64,000 nucleotides of DNA from Legionella parisiensis (GCF_001467945.1 NZ_LNYQ01000013.1:1525404-1589403); one strand, 5' to 3'. Shown: positions 27,319 through 37,384, numbered from the stretch's first letter. Program-made: numbers and translations. The notes: a model not told the origin generated them from the sequence alone.

Positions 27319-27365
27319 GGTGTAACTTCAATCAATCAACTTGATTTCTGTTACGCCTCCTTTTT
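27319..27365 (+). terminator. putA terminator
   Basis: GGTGTAAC (27319-27326) pairs with GTTACGCC (27350-27357, one G-U) and is followed by TCC and five T (27361-27365). Confidence 0.7.
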
Positions 27366-27407
27366 AGCGAAACACGAAGTTGCGCGTCTCGTTTAATGGA
27401 GTAATTA

Positions 27408-28265
27408 ATGAATAAAGTATTCTCTTTCCTCTATGCTTTAATCGCTATTTTATATTGTTTTTATAGTAATAGTGCTCTGGCATCTACCATTGCTCTTTCT
27501 CATATGAAGCGATTTATTTCTTATAATGACATAGGTGGAGGAAAGCCCCTTATATTAATTCATGCATTCCCAACCGATCAGCGATTATGGCAGCCTCAAC
27601 AAGAAGAACTTAAAGCCTATTTTCGTGTAATTACTCTTGACCTATGGGGATTTGGTGAATCTTCCAGTGTAGATGGAAAAGAAATTCCTATGACTGAATA
27701 TGCTGATGAGGTAAAACAGTTATTAGATTATTTAAAAATCGATAAGGCCATCATTGGTGGGGAATCAATGGGAGGATATATTGCACTTGCGTTTTTGGAT
27801 AAATATCCTAATCAAACATTAGGATTAGTACTTTCAAATACCCAATCTATTGCAGATAGTCCGGAAACGAAAGCTACTCGCGAAAAAACGGCACTTGATG
27901 TACTTGAAAATGGGACAGAGAATCTAGTTAATGGATTTATGTCTAAGGCTCTTTCGTCTAATGCATCACAACAAACCAAAAATTATGTCCATCATATTCT
28001 AACGTTACAAAAATCGACTGCAATTGCATCTGCATTACGTGGGATGGCACTTCGTAATTCTACATCCGCTGTATTAGCAACGACAAAACTACCTATCCTG
28101 ATTATTACTGGCGAATTAGATAATGTAATTTCCGCGCAACAAAGCATTGATATGCATTCACTCTCAAAAAATAGTCAACTGATTATTTTATCTAATTCAG
28201 GGCACTTATCTAATTTGGAACAACCCAAAGAATGGAACCAAGCAATTATTCAGATGTTTGCATAA
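27408..28265 (+). CDS. Exported alpha/beta hydrolase
   Basis: A 285-residue protein with an N-terminal hydrophobic signal (residues 5-25, cleavage near ALA). Hydrolase features: GGGKPLILIHAFPTDQRLW (oxyanion HxxP region), nucleophile elbow GGESMGGY (about residues 120-127), acid in ITGELDNVI, and catalytic His in SNSGHLSNLEQP. The closest general type is the 3-oxoadipate enol-lactonase/haloperoxidase-like group, but an exported form suggests a secreted lipase/esterase-like role. Substrate unknown. Own ribosome site (GGAG near 27400). Confidence 0.85.
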   Translation: MNKVFSFLYALIAILYCFYSNSALASTIALSHMKRFISYNDIGGGKPLILIHAFPTDQRLWQPQQEELKAYFRVITLDLWGFGESSSVDGKEIPMTEYADEVKQLLDYLKIDKAIIGGESMGGYIALAFLDKYPNQTLGLVLSNTQSIADSPETKATREKTALDVLENGTENLVNGFMSKALSSNASQQTKNYVHHILTLQKSTAIASALRGMALRNSTSAVLATTKLPILIITGELDNVISAQQSIDMHSLSKNSQLIILSNSGHLSNLEQPKEWNQAIIQMFA

Positions 28266-28266
28266 T

Positions 28267-28303
28267 CTATTTGTAGCTTGGGTGAAGAGCAGGCTACAAA
28301 TAG
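28267..28303. terminator. Hairpin between convergent hydrolase and permease genes
   Basis: Perfect 11-bp arms CTATTTGTAGC (28267-28277) and GCTACAAATAG (28293-28303) between two gene ends; likely bidirectional. Confidence 0.6.
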
Positions 28304-28315
28304 TATTACATAGTG

Positions 28316-29686
28316 CTAATGTTTTTTAGCAAGGAACCAAGGAATTAATACAAATATAATTAGTCCACCGATTAAAAACGATTCAAAAATAAATACATTC
28401 CCGATGGGTATTTGTGTTGGCGGTACAAAACCAATAATTATTGCGGTAAGGCAACAGAGAATGCCAGTTACACACAAGAACCACATTACTATATTTCCAC
28501 CTGGAACTGTGTAACCGCGTGGCTGATCCGGTTTGCTGTATCTTAACTTAATGGCTGCAGCGAACATAAAAAGATACACTAACAAAGCCATTTGAGCGCA
28601 TAAATCACTAAGCATCCAATAGGCTGCATTAATGGAATCCAATAAAATAAAAGCGGAGCTTAATGCAGTAAAAATAATGGCTTGGGAAAAAAGAATGGTT
28701 GTTGGTGCTCCGTATTTATTGGTATATCCAAATTTTTCAGGTAAGGAGCCATCGCGTGCAGAGACCATCAATCCTTTTGTAGGGCCAATAATCCATGCAG
28801 AAACACCGCTTAAACCTCCTAGAATAATTAGAATGGCGATGATTGAAGTCATCCAGGACATATTGTACGACTTAAAAAAAACAGCATAGGCATCAATAAG
28901 TCCTGAGACTACGCTTAAATTTTCATTAGGTACCACAACCACAATAGCTAATGAGCCTAGGGAGAGTGTAGAGATAACTAAAATAGTTGAATAAAACAGA
29001 GCCTTGGGATAATCTCGTTTGGGGTTTTTGACTTCTTCGGCATGAACTGCAGACATTTCCATACCAAGTAGACCAAATAATACTACTGCAAAAAGCGATA
29101 AATTTCCCAAAGAACTGAAGTCAGGTAACCATGTAGACGGATAACCAACCATCATAGGCTTTCCCTGAATAATCCAAAGCGCTGCTAATACAATAATGAA
29201 AAGCATGGGAAATATGGTGCCTATTGTTGCTCCAATAGTACTGACTATGCTTGATATTCTCATTCCGAAACAATTAAGTAATGTAAACACCCAAAACAAA
29301 ACGAGCACTGTTCCTAACAAATAATATTTATTATTTCCTAATTCTGGAGCGATTAGATACGATAGGGTGGCTGCGATAAAAGCGAGTATGGTAGGATACC
29401 AAACTACATTATAAATCCACTGAAGCCAAATAGTGATAAAAGCGGCGCGTTTGCCGAATGCTTCACGAACCCATACGTAAATCCCCCCTGTTTCGGGATA
29501 AGCTGTTGCTAATTCTGCTGCTACTAAAGATACAGGGATAAAAAATGCAAATGCTGCGACAACATAATAAGAGATTAATGTAAAACCGAGTTTGGCACTA
29601 ATAGGAAGGGTACGTAAGCTATCTACAGCAATGACATTAATCATTACTAAAGAAAATACACTTAGAACCTTTTTGGGTTGATTCAT
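28316..29686 (-). CDS. APC-family amino acid permease/antiporter
   Basis: A 456-residue inner-membrane protein with about 12 hydrophobic segments. It has the APC helix-1 pattern (FSLVMINVIAVDSLRTLP), ELATAYPETGGIYVWVREAFGKRAAF (the conserved ELxxxxPxxGG-Y-W turn), and GLLGMEMSAVHAEEVKNPKRDYPKAL in the middle. The overall look is closest to the glutamate/GABA-antiporter branch (GadC/YjeM-like). Substrate cannot be read from the sequence. It lies downstream of acnA on the same strand but separated by two hairpins, so probably transcribed separately. Confidence 0.9.
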   Translation of the reverse strand: MNQPKKVLSVFSLVMINVIAVDSLRTLPISAKLGFTLISYYVVAAFAFFIPVSLVAAELATAYPETGGIYVWVREAFGKRAAFITIWLQWIYNVVWYPTILAFIAATLSYLIAPELGNNKYYLLGTVLVLFWVFTLLNCFGMRISSIVSTIGATIGTIFPMLFIIVLAALWIIQGKPMMVGYPSTWLPDFSSLGNLSLFAVVLFGLLGMEMSAVHAEEVKNPKRDYPKALFYSTILVISTLSLGSLAIVVVVPNENLSVVSGLIDAYAVFFKSYNMSWMTSIIAILIILGGLSGVSAWIIGPTKGLMVSARDGSLPEKFGYTNKYGAPTTILFSQAIIFTALSSAFILLDSINAAYWMLSDLCAQMALLVYLFMFAAAIKLRYSKPDQPRGYTVPGGNIVMWFLCVTGILCCLTAIIIGFVPPTQIPIGNVFIFESFLIGGLIIFVLIPWFLAKKH

Positions 29687-29777
29687 GATTAATCCTTAAC
29701 AAATACGGTATAAGCAAACCGCCAATAACTTTGGATGTGTAGTACTATTTTCATTTATGGAATTTAAATAAAAAGTA

Positions 29778-29863
29778 GGTTGGGTTTTTTGCCCAACCAA
29801 ATGATGAAGATCATGGGTATAATCTAAGTGGGTGACACTGCAGTTGGACAAAAGGTCCAACTG
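29778..29863 (-). terminator. Two tandem hairpins after acnA
   Basis: Reading the minus strand from acnA: first CAGTTGGAC/GTCCAACTG (29841-29849, 29855-29863; 9-bp perfect), then GGTTGGG/CCCAACC (29778-29784, 29792-29798) followed by TACTTTTTATTT. The second is a plausible intrinsic terminator for acnA. Confidence 0.7.
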
Positions 29864-29882
29864 AGGGCATATCATTATCATA

Positions 29883-32558
29883 TTAAGCACACAGATTTCT
29901 AAGAACGTAATGTAGAATACCACCATTTTTATAATATTCTAATTCATCGGCAGTATCGATACGGCATAATGCTTCAATTTGTTCTACTTGACCATCAGCA
30001 CGCTCAATTCTTACTGGAACCATTGAGCCAGGTTTTAAGGAATCAGAGATATCAATACTGACGCGTTCATCTCCCTTCAGATTCAGGGTCTTACGGGTCA
30101 TACCATCACAGAATTGTAAAGGTAAAACACCCATACCGATTAAATTAGAACGGTGAATACGCTCAAAGCTTTCAGTAAGTACCGCCTTGACGCCAAGTAA
30201 ATTTGTTCCCTTTGCCGCCCAATCTCTTGAGGAACCTGTGCCATATTCTTTACCTGCAATCACAACGAGGTCATGATGATTTTTCTGATAAAGCATAGCT
30301 GCATCATAAATAGGCATTACTTCCCCTGACGGGATGTAACGTGTGATACCACCTTCTTGACCGGGGGTCATTTCATTACGAATACGAATATTAGCAAAAG
30401 TTCCTCTCATCATCACTTCATGGTTACCACGGCGGGAACCGTAAGAGTTAAACTCTTTTTCATCAACCCCTTTGGATTTTAAATACAAGCCCGCAGGAGA
30501 GTTTGCCTTGATTGATCCCGCAGGAGAAATATGATCTGTGGTAATTGAGTCACCAAATAAAGCCAAAATATAAGCTTGTTTGATCGTTTTAATTGAATCA
30601 GGCTTAGCTTTTAAATTATCAAAAAATGGTGGATGTTGAATGTATGTTGAATGTGCATCCCATTCATAAGTTTTTCCACTGCCAGTTTTGATTGCTTGCC
30701 AGTGCTCATCACCTAGAAAAACCTCAGAGTACTCTTTACGGAACATTCCTCCAGTCACTTTAGATACTTCAGCAGCAATTTCAGCATTAGAAGGCCAGAT
30801 GTCTTTCAGATATACATCATTACCTTTATCATCTTTGCCTAGAGGATCCTTGCCTAAATCAATGGTAGTGGTTCCGCATAAAGCATAGGCAACAACTAAA
30901 GGAGGAGAGGCTAGCCAGTTTGCTCTGACTTGTGGATGTACGCGACCTTCAAAATTGCGATTTCCCGATAAAACGGCTGAAACAACGAGATCATTATCAC
31001 TGACAGATTGAGAAATAGCATCAGGCAATGGACCAGAATTACCAATACATGTAGTACAGCCATAGCCAACTAAATTAAAACCCAACTGATCTAAATAAGA
31101 CTGCAGTCCAGCTTGTTTGAGATAATCTGTGACCACCTTAGAGCCAGGAGCTAAAGAGGATTTAACCCAGGGCTTACGCTGCAGCCCTTTTTCGATTGCT
31201 TTTTTAGCCACTAGGCCTGCCGCCATAAGCACACTCGGATTTGATGTATTTGTACAGCTGGTAATGGCTGCAATTACTACATGGCCATGTCTCATTTGGA
31301 AATCATGATTTTTAACCGGGAAAGAAGTATTTTTTTCCTGTTCTTTCCCAGCTTCTTTAAGAAACAAATTAAATTCTACGGGTAAAGTATTTAAGGTTAC
31401 TTTATCTTGTGGTCGTTTTGGTCCTGCCAATGAAGGAACAATAGTGTTTAAATCAAGTTCCAGGGTATCAGTAAATACTGGATCTTCACTGTCTTTATCA
31501 TACCACATACCTTGTGCTTTAGCATACGCTTCAACTAATGCAATAGTATGCTTGTCACGTCCAGTCAACTCCAGATAGCGGATGGTTTCTTTATCTACTG
31601 GGAAAAATCCGCATGTAGCACCATATTCCGGAGCCATATTAGAAATTGTGGCACGATCAGCTAGGGGTAAGTCACTCAGACCAGGGCCATAAAACTCAAC
31701 AAACTTACCAACTACGCCTTTTTTTCTGAGCATCTGTGTCACGGTAAGTACCAGGTCGGTTGCGGTAATGCCTTCCTTCATTTTTCCATGTAGTCTGAAT
31801 CCAATAACTTCTGGAATCAACATCGATACAGGTTGTCCGAGCATGGCTGCTTCTGCTTCAATGCCACCAACTCCCCATCCCAATACACCTAAGCCATTAA
31901 TCATTGTAGTATGAGAGTCTGTACCGACTAGCGTGTCAGGATATGCATATAAACTTCCATCGTCGGTGCTACTCCATACAGTTTTCCCCAAGTATTCAAG
32001 ATTTACTTGATGGCAAATACCTGTTCCAGGTGGAACAACCTGGAAATTATCAAATGCTTTTTGTCCCCAGCGTAAAAACTCATAGCGCTCATTGTTTCGC
32101 TGCATTTCAATTTCTGTGTTTACAGCTAAAGAATCCTTACTACCAAATTTATCAACCATAACTGAGTGATCAATAACCAGATCAACAGGAGACAATGGCG
32201 AAATTTTATCAGGATTACCACCCATTTTAACAATCGCTGCACGCATTGCCGCCAAATCAACTACAGCTGGAACTCCAGTGAAGTCCTGCATCAGTACACG
32301 TGCTGGTCTAAATGCAATTTCATGCTGGGAAGTTTTATTATGCAACCAGTCTGCAATTGCTTTAATGTCATTGGTAGTAACTGTATTGTCATCCTCAAAC
32401 CGCAATAAATTTTCAAGAAGAACTTTTAGTGAGTAGGGAAGACGACTGATTCCTTTAAATTTTTTTTGTTCGACTTCTTTAAGACTGAAATAATGATAAG
32501 TTTTTCCATCAACCAGTAATTGTGATTTTGTTGATAGGCTGTCACGACCCACTTTCAT
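29883..32558 (-). CDS. acnA: Aconitate hydratase A
   Basis: TCA-cycle 4Fe-4S enzyme interconverting citrate and isocitrate. 891 residues, identical in length to E. coli AcnA. Cluster cysteines are visible in [12 protein letters not shown] and [12 protein letters not shown]; the N-terminal [14 protein letters not shown] and [23 protein letters not shown] and the swivel-domain [15 protein letters not shown] and [15 protein letters not shown] are all diagnostic. Aconitase is a long-known abundant iron protein of Legionella. Good ribosome site AGGAG just upstream on the minus strand (near 32565). Confidence 0.98.
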   Translation of the reverse strand: MKVGRDSLSTKSQLLVDGKTYHYFSLKEVEQKKFKGISRLPYSLKVLLENLLRFEDDNTVTTNDIKAIADWLHNKTSQHEIAFRPARVLMQDFTGVPAVVDLAAMRAAIVKMGGNPDKISPLSPVDLVIDHSVMVDKFGSKDSLAVNTEIEMQRNNERYEFLRWGQKAFDNFQVVPPGTGICHQVNLEYLGKTVWSSTDDGSLYAYPDTLVGTDSHTTMINGLGVLGWGVGGIEAEAAMLGQPVSMLIPEVIGFRLHGKMKEGITATDLVLTVTQMLRKKGVVGKFVEFYGPGLSDLPLADRATISNMAPEYGATCGFFPVDKETIRYLELTGRDKHTIALVEAYAKAQGMWYDKDSEDPVFTDTLELDLNTIVPSLAGPKRPQDKVTLNTLPVEFNLFLKEAGKEQEKNTSFPVKNHDFQMRHGHVVIAAITSCTNTSNPSVLMAAGLVAKKAIEKGLQRKPWVKSSLAPGSKVVTDYLKQAGLQSYLDQLGFNLVGYGCTTCIGNSGPLPDAISQSVSDNDLVVSAVLSGNRNFEGRVHPQVRANWLASPPLVVAYALCGTTTIDLGKDPLGKDDKGNDVYLKDIWPSNAEIAAEVSKVTGGMFRKEYSEVFLGDEHWQAIKTGSGKTYEWDAHSTYIQHPPFFDNLKAKPDSIKTIKQAYILALFGDSITTDHISPAGSIKANSPAGLYLKSKGVDEKEFNSYGSRRGNHEVMMRGTFANIRIRNEMTPGQEGGITRYIPSGEVMPIYDAAMLYQKNHHDLVVIAGKEYGTGSSRDWAAKGTNLLGVKAVLTESFERIHRSNLIGMGVLPLQFCDGMTRKTLNLKGDERVSIDISDSLKPGSMVPVRIERADGQVEQIEALCRIDTADELEYYKNGGILHYVLRNLCA

Positions 32559-32643
32559 AAAGAACTCCTAGAAATCAAAAACTGAATGATAGCTCAATTT
32601 TAAGAAAATACCATGAGTTCTTATAAAATTAGGTCATAACTTT

Positions 32644-33255
32644 TTAGATTACGTTCAATTGAAGCTGTCCTTTATACTCTTGAGTTTCATCAAAAGATAA
32701 AAAAGGATCAATTAACTTGGCACCAGTTTGAATAACTATCTTCTCTTCAAGTTTTTTAGGTGCTGTATTAAGAGGATCTGGAGTTAATAAAGAGGCCACT
32801 GCAGGGGCTAATAAGGAGATACCAATCGGAAGCAAAATGACCCCAATCAATGGATTGAAGGGAAATGCAATACATGATGCCAAAATAAGCGCTGCTCCTA
32901 TAATAGCGGCAGTAAGTGATATTTTATACCGAATAGGCTCGTCGATTATTTCACTAATACCTACAGGATAATACTTTTGATTATGATAACTGTTTATGTA
33001 AGCATCTGTGAGGGTAGGACGAGACAAACATAAATGTAAGGTTTGGGCAAAGCGATAATATTGTCCTAATATTCGTTGTTGTTCACCTGGGTCTGTATTT
33101 TCCTTAAGTGCTAATTCAAAGTCCTCGATTCGAAGCTTAAGCATCTCAAGAAAAACAGATTTTTTTTCTTTGTCTATGTGAGTTAATAACTTTTTAGCTT
33201 CTTCCATTTTATCCAAGACTGATTTATGTGTATAGTTTTTAGGGAAAAATGACAT
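32644..33255 (-). CDS. Hypothetical two-segment membrane protein
   Basis: A 203-residue protein. Residues 1-105 are helical and charged (EEAKKLLTHIDKEKKSVFLEML); 110-160 hold two hydrophobic segments (SLTAAIIGAALILASCIAF, LIGVILLPIGISLLAPAVASLL); the C-terminus is polar. No family is recognised with confidence. The architecture (soluble helical head, short membrane hairpin) is common among Legionella small proteins, some of which are secreted, but nothing here establishes secretion. No strong ribosome site. It is divergent from fliK. Confidence 0.7.
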   Translation of the reverse strand: MSFFPKNYTHKSVLDKMEEAKKLLTHIDKEKKSVFLEMLKLRIEDFELALKENTDPGEQQRILGQYYRFAQTLHLCLSRPTLTDAYINSYHNQKYYPVGISEIIDEPIRYKISLTAAIIGAALILASCIAFPFNPLIGVILLPIGISLLAPAVASLLTPDPLNTAPKKLEEKIVIQTGAKLIDPFLSFDETQEYKGQLQLNVI

Positions 33256-33389
33256 GATAATTACTCTGACAATTTAAGTGCAAGTAGGTTAGCACCATTT
33301 ATAATATGAGAAATAGCTTTCATAAGCAGATTTACGTTCAGGTAAAATATATTAACAGAAACTTAATGGTTTTCGCATAAGGTTATTAA

Positions 33390-33407
33390 TTGGTACGGAT
33401 ATTGCTT
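33390..33407 (+). promoter_or_regulatory. Sigma-54 (RpoN) promoter of fliK
   Basis: TTGGTACGGATATTGCTT fits the sigma-54 consensus TTGGCACGnnnnTTGCW with the invariant GG (-24) and GC (-12) at correct spacing. Transcription would begin near 33417, 22 nt before the fliK ATG, leaving room for the ribosome site AGGGGAG. Confidence 0.8.
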
Positions 33408-33438
33408 TTCAGTAAGTACAATTAAGGGGAGAATTGGA

Positions 33439-34887
33439 ATGACCGACTTGAGTAAAGCAATAGCAAATCCATCAGGAGTTGTTGACCTCTTCTCCAATAC
33501 CCTGGACGGCGAAATTTTGACGAACTCTGTAGAAAAATCACAAAATGAGATACAAAATATTTCATCAGCTATTGAGTTCACAGATCCCAATGCTTTTATT
33601 TCTTTATTAGCTTATGTCGTTACCACGAAGACTGATCCTCTGGAAGCAGAACAGAAATCAACTCAAATTGTCGATGAAAATCAACAGACTTTTAAAGATC
33701 CCATTAATCCAACAATTGATTCGGAACAAGAGGTTTTAGAAGAAAAAAGTGAAGAGCAACCATCAAGAGAGATGGAAAACAATGTTGCTGTCTCCTGGAT
33801 CAATTCTCAATATTATCAACACGAAGTAAAAATGAATCAGATAAATACTGAGCAAAAATGCAATTTGGTTGACGAGGCAAATGGAACTGTATCTGTGGAA
33901 CAAAATGAAGAAAAAACTTCATTGCTACTGGATCAAGTCAACGAAACTCAGGTGCCTACTAATGAAGATCAAAGTGTTTTAGAAAATATAATGACTCGAG
34001 ATGAACCACATCCTGAGCCTGAAATTATAGAAAAAAGTAGTTTGCTCCTTGATGCTGTACCTGAGTGCTATCCTGACTTGCAACAAATTAAAAATACATC
34101 ATTTAGTCTTCTCGAAACAGCTAAAAAAAATGAAGGATATACGAGTACTCCTGTATCCTCCAAAATGAGTATCGAATCGAAAGAATCATTGACACCTAAA
34201 ACCAGTTACTCAGAAAATAAGCAAAGAGAAAAAGAAACAAACCAGACTCTTTTATTTCAAAACCTGACGATTAAAATAGACAGTCAAAAAGAGAATGGAT
34301 TAACTGTTCCTTTACCTGCTGCTATAAGCGAAAATATTGATGGAGCAAACTTATCATCAATAAATAATTCATTAGATAATGTATTGACTCATGAGATGCA
34401 CATTAATGTGCCCATAGCAAATCATACGGATAATTTAGGCACTGCACTCAAAACTCCGTCCATGTCCCTGGCTATACCAATAGAAATAGATAAACCTGAA
34501 TGGTCAAAACAATTTTCAGATCATATTATCTGGCTTGGTCAGCAAGAAGTTAAAAGTGCACTAATTAAGATAAATCCTGAAGATTTAGGACCGTTGGAAA
34601 TCAGTATTAAGGTAGTAAATGATTCAGCTTCAGTAAGTATTGTGACCCACACCCATCAAATACGAGATATCATTGAGCAATCACTGCCAAAATTACAGAC
34701 CATGCTGGCAGAGCAAGGTTTAAATTTATCTGAAGTACACATTGACTCTGATGGTAGTGCACACCAAAGTCCACAACAGAATAGTAGCCCTCACGAAGAA
34801 TCAGTCCCGGTGCTGGAGGATGAAGCGGGTATCACACCCTTAAAGAATAAGAAAGCACTTAAAGGTTTAGTAGATTATTTTGCCTAA
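33439..34887 (+). CDS. fliK: Flagellar hook-length control protein FliK
   Basis: A 482-residue protein with a long, low-complexity, acidic N-terminal part (residues 1-350) and a C-terminal Flg_hook domain: WLGQQEVKSALIKINPEDLGPLEISIKV (about 370-400), followed by HQIRDIIEQSLPKLQTMLAEQGLNLSEVHID. This matches the FliK ruler-plus-switch plan: the N-terminus measures hook length and the C-terminus flips the export gate specificity. It stands alone, away from other flagellar genes, as in other Legionella, with its own sigma-54 promoter. The N-terminal sequence is not conserved enough to use. Confidence 0.9.
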   Translation: MTDLSKAIANPSGVVDLFSNTLDGEILTNSVEKSQNEIQNISSAIEFTDPNAFISLLAYVVTTKTDPLEAEQKSTQIVDENQQTFKDPINPTIDSEQEVLEEKSEEQPSREMENNVAVSWINSQYYQHEVKMNQINTEQKCNLVDEANGTVSVEQNEEKTSLLLDQVNETQVPTNEDQSVLENIMTRDEPHPEPEIIEKSSLLLDAVPECYPDLQQIKNTSFSLLETAKKNEGYTSTPVSSKMSIESKESLTPKTSYSENKQREKETNQTLLFQNLTIKIDSQKENGLTVPLPAAISENIDGANLSSINNSLDNVLTHEMHINVPIANHTDNLGTALKTPSMSLAIPIEIDKPEWSKQFSDHIIWLGQQEVKSALIKINPEDLGPLEISIKVVNDSASVSIVTHTHQIRDIIEQSLPKLQTMLAEQGLNLSEVHIDSDGSAHQSPQQNSSPHEESVPVLEDEAGITPLKNKKALKGLVDYFA

Positions 34888-35010
34888 TTGTGTTTTTATA
34901 AAGTTAATTAGCTCCCTGCATATCCTGTGCCTTATACTTTGCTGCATTCAACTTTTTTTGTATCGAACGTAAGTAAAATGCACGAGTTATACAAGAGCCC
35001 CAATTACTAT

Positions 35011-35325
35011 TTAGCGACAAATTCTTTTACACTTAATTGCGCGACCACTCCAGCGGTCAATGAGACAGCTGCTGCGGCAGCCATGGCCTATATATCTCCA
35101 GCCTGTCCAATAAGTCTTTTTGTAGTGACGATGGTGGTAGTAGGGAGCTGCACCATAATAGTAGCTTGAATGATATCCAATAAAATAAGCAAACTTCTGA
35201 CCTGGTGGTTGTGTTGATTCTGAATTGGCTTTGGCAATTATGCTGTATAAAAAACCTATAATTAGTACAGAAAATAGAACAATGGCCGGGAGAGTTTTAT
35301 CGCTTCGAACGCTAATTTTTTCCAT
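35011..35325 (-). CDS. Small exported Tyr/His-rich protein with Cys tail
   Basis: A 104-residue protein: N-terminal membrane/signal segment (LPAIVLFSVLIIGFLYSIIA), a Tyr/His-rich middle (YHSSYYYGAAPYYHHRHYKK), and a C-terminal module WRYIGHGCRSSCLIDRWSGRAIKCKRICR region with four cysteines and a W-G turn. I recall similar short secreted proteins in Legionella ending in a GC-xx-xC...RW-G...C...C module, function unknown. A ribosome-like GGGG lies 9 nt before the ATG. The overlapping plus-strand frame is the less likely one. The tail could bind metal or form disulphides; not established. Confidence 0.6.
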   Translation of the reverse strand: MEKISVRSDKTLPAIVLFSVLIIGFLYSIIAKANSESTQPPGQKFAYFIGYHSSYYYGAAPYYHHRHYKKTYWTGWRYIGHGCRSSCLIDRWSGRAIKCKRICR

Positions 35326-35403
35326 GATGCAACCCCATATTATGTTGTTACATTAAGAATTATAGATTATAAATAATTTTCTGAGCAATCTGGATAGGAC
35401 TTT

Positions 35404-36249
35404 ATGAAGGAAAAAATTATTTTAATTACTGGATGTTCCAGTGGAATTGGCTTCGATGCTGTTTTAACTTTGAAGGGAAGAGGGCATAGAGTCATTGGCT
35501 CATGTAGAAAAATGGAAGATGTGCAAAAACTATTAGATAAGGGAATAGAAGCAGTTCAACTGGATGTTTCTGATTCATCTTCCATTCAAAATGCATTTGC
35601 CGCAGTATTGGCTAAAACAGAAGGACGGTTAGATGTTTTAATTAATAATGCAGGATATGGTCAAGCAGGGGCTTTGGAAGATATCTCTCGGGATGTATTA
35701 CGTGCTCAATTTGAAACAAATGTTTTTGGATTGGTTGAGCTCACTAATCTAGTCATTCCAGTTATGCGTCAACAAGGACATGGGCGTATTATCAATCTAA
35801 GTTCTATTTTAGGTGTTATCAGTATGCCTTTTCGGGGTGCCTATAATGCATCAAAGTATGCAGTAGAGGGCGTATGTGATACGCTAAGACTGGAATTAAA
35901 ATCATCTGGTATTGATGTCATCACTATAGAACCAGGGCCTATAGAAAGTCGTTTCCGCGATAATTGTGTTGATAATTCTTTAAATAATATTGACATGCAA
36001 AATAGCTATTTCAACAAGCAGTATGAACGGATGTTAAAAACTTTTAAACAGAAAAAAGCTGACTCGTTTTTCACTCGAAAAACGGATGCAGTGATACATA
36101 AATTGATTCATGCAATCGAATCTCAAAGACCTAAGGCTAAGTATCCTATAACTTTCCCAGCGCATTTCATGCTCTTTTTAAAATGGATTTTAAGTACTAA
36201 AATGCTGGATAAGTTTTTTTTACTTGTTTCAAAAAAGGAGCTGTCATAA
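35404..36249 (+). CDS. Short-chain dehydrogenase/reductase
   Basis: A 281-residue classical SDR with TGCSSGIG at residues 9-16 (cofactor loop), NNAGYG (about 81-86), catalytic Ser in NLSSILG and YNASKYAVEG (Y-x-x-x-K). The charged R of SCRKMED after beta-2 suggests NADP(H) preference. The C-terminal extension with IHKLIHAIESQRPKAKYPITFPAHFM fits the retinol-dehydrogenase/oxidoreductase-like SDR group. No operon partner, substrate unknown. Confidence 0.92.
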   Translation: MKEKIILITGCSSGIGFDAVLTLKGRGHRVIGSCRKMEDVQKLLDKGIEAVQLDVSDSSSIQNAFAAVLAKTEGRLDVLINNAGYGQAGALEDISRDVLRAQFETNVFGLVELTNLVIPVMRQQGHGRIINLSSILGVISMPFRGAYNASKYAVEGVCDTLRLELKSSGIDVITIEPGPIESRFRDNCVDNSLNNIDMQNSYFNKQYERMLKTFKQKKADSFFTRKTDAVIHKLIHAIESQRPKAKYPITFPAHFMLFLKWILSTKMLDKFFLLVSKKELS

Positions 36250-36395
36250 ACCTCATGTATCCAGGTAACTGTGCTATTTATTATGTAAATAATGCATGAA
36301 AAACAAAATTTTTTTTTAAAAAGAAGAAAAACCCAAAATTCTTTGCTAATATCTAAATGGGTTAAAAAATCATTAACTATCAAGGAAGTTAAATT

Positions 36396-36590
36396 ATGAA
36401 AAAATCAACAATAGCTGTAGCTGCTCTATTAACTGTATTAGCAGCCCCTGTAGCATCCGTTGCTTATGCAGATGATGCATCTACTACTACAACAACTACT
36501 ACTTGCAATGGATGTAAAGGATGTAAAGGCTGCAAGGGCTGTGCTGGTTGCAAAGGCTGCAAAGGCTGTGCTGGTTGCGCTGGCAACTAA
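36396..36590 (+). CDS. Exported (Cys-X-Gly)9 repeat peptide
   Basis: A 64-residue precursor: signal peptide (residues 1-25, cleavage near AYA), a DDASTTTTTTT linker, then nine uninterrupted CxG triplets (CNG, CKG x3, CAG, CKG x2, CAG x2) ending in Asn. Cys recurs every third residue across the whole mature end, an extreme composition. GGAAG (36383-36387) precedes the ATG and a strong terminator follows, so it is a dedicated, probably well-expressed single-gene unit. Function unknown; Cys-rich secreted peptides of this kind suggest metal binding, redox buffering, or a precursor for post-translational modification. No family is claimed. Confidence 0.85.
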   Translation: MKKSTIAVAALLTVLAAPVASVAYADDASTTTTTTTCNGCKGCKGCKGCAGCKGCKGCAGCAGN

Positions 36591-36610
36591 TCTGTAGCTT
36601 TGATTCTATT

Positions 36611-36642
36611 AAGAGGTAGTTTTTACTACCTCTTCTTTTTTT
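36611..36642 (+). terminator. Intrinsic terminator of the CxG peptide gene
   Basis: AAGAGGTAGT (36611-36620), loop TTTT, ACTACCTCTT (36625-36634), then C and seven T (36636-36642). Strong. Confidence 0.9.
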
Positions 36643-36667
36643 GCTTTCCTTTATGAAGTAAAAAGAT

Positions 36668-37384
36668 ATGACTATGCATTCAGAATTTATGTTACCCCAA
36701 CTGAGTAATTGGCATAAAAATATTTATTTGAATTATGCCAAACAGGTTTTGGAATCACAGCAATTAATGATGAAAAAGAAGGGTAAAAGCCTTCTTCATT
36801 ACACTTTAAAAAAGAAACGACGCTTTGAACATATGAGCCATTATCCTAATGGGGATCGCATTGATCATAAAACCGGCGCTCAATATTTTTATCATTGCCA
36901 TCGAGAAAATTATGAAAGTACAGAGCATGGTCATTTCCATTGTTTTTTACGTTATAAACATATACCTAAGCATATTAAACCAGCACCTCTAGCAGATTGG
37001 GATAAATATATTGATAACCCTATGACTCATTTAATCGCTATTGGAATAAATCAATTAGGACAACCTATACGCTTATTCACTGTCAATCGCTGGGTAACTT
37101 CTGAAATTTGGTATAATGCAGAACATAGTGCCCGTTTACTCAAACGTTATAAAATGACTTTGAATGATGATCCTTATTGGCAAGTTCTTGACCGATGGGT
37201 TGAAGGAATTATTCATTTATTTAAGCCGCAGATTTTATGGTTGCACCAAGAACGCGATAAAAAAATCATACAGCATCAAGCACATAATAGTGCTATTAAA
37301 AATCCTTATATGGATTATGATCTTGAAGAGTTGTCAGAGATTTCGATTGATTTAAAACAGCAAATTGAATGGATCATTAGTTAG
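36668..37384 (+). CDS. Histidine-rich cytoplasmic protein of unknown function
   Basis: A 238-residue protein with no signal peptide or membrane segment. The central block holds GAQYFYHCHRENYESTEHGHFHCFLRYKH (about residues 75-103), dense in His, Cys and Glu, of a kind that could coordinate metal; downstream come IAIGINQLGQPIRLFTVNRWVTSEIW and a helical C-terminus. I cannot name the family with confidence. It starts 26 nt after the CxG peptide's terminator, so it is neighbouring but probably not co-transcribed unless read-through occurs. Start chosen at the first of two ATGs (36668/36674). Confidence 0.75.
   Translation: MTMHSEFMLPQLSNWHKNIYLNYAKQVLESQQLMMKKKGKSLLHYTLKKKRRFEHMSHYPNGDRIDHKTGAQYFYHCHRENYESTEHGHFHCFLRYKHIPKHIKPAPLADWDKYIDNPMTHLIAIGINQLGQPIRLFTVNRWVTSEIWYNAEHSARLLKRYKMTLNDDPYWQVLDRWVEGIIHLFKPQILWLHQERDKKIIQHQAHNSAIKNPYMDYDLEELSEISIDLKQQIEWIIS

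Noticed and set aside
34927..35169. An 80-residue plus-strand frame overlapping the minus-strand Tyr/His-rich protein
   Set aside because: It needs a GTG start with no ribosome site, and its sequence lacks the ordered signal segment and cysteine module seen on the opposite strand, which I judge to be the real gene.
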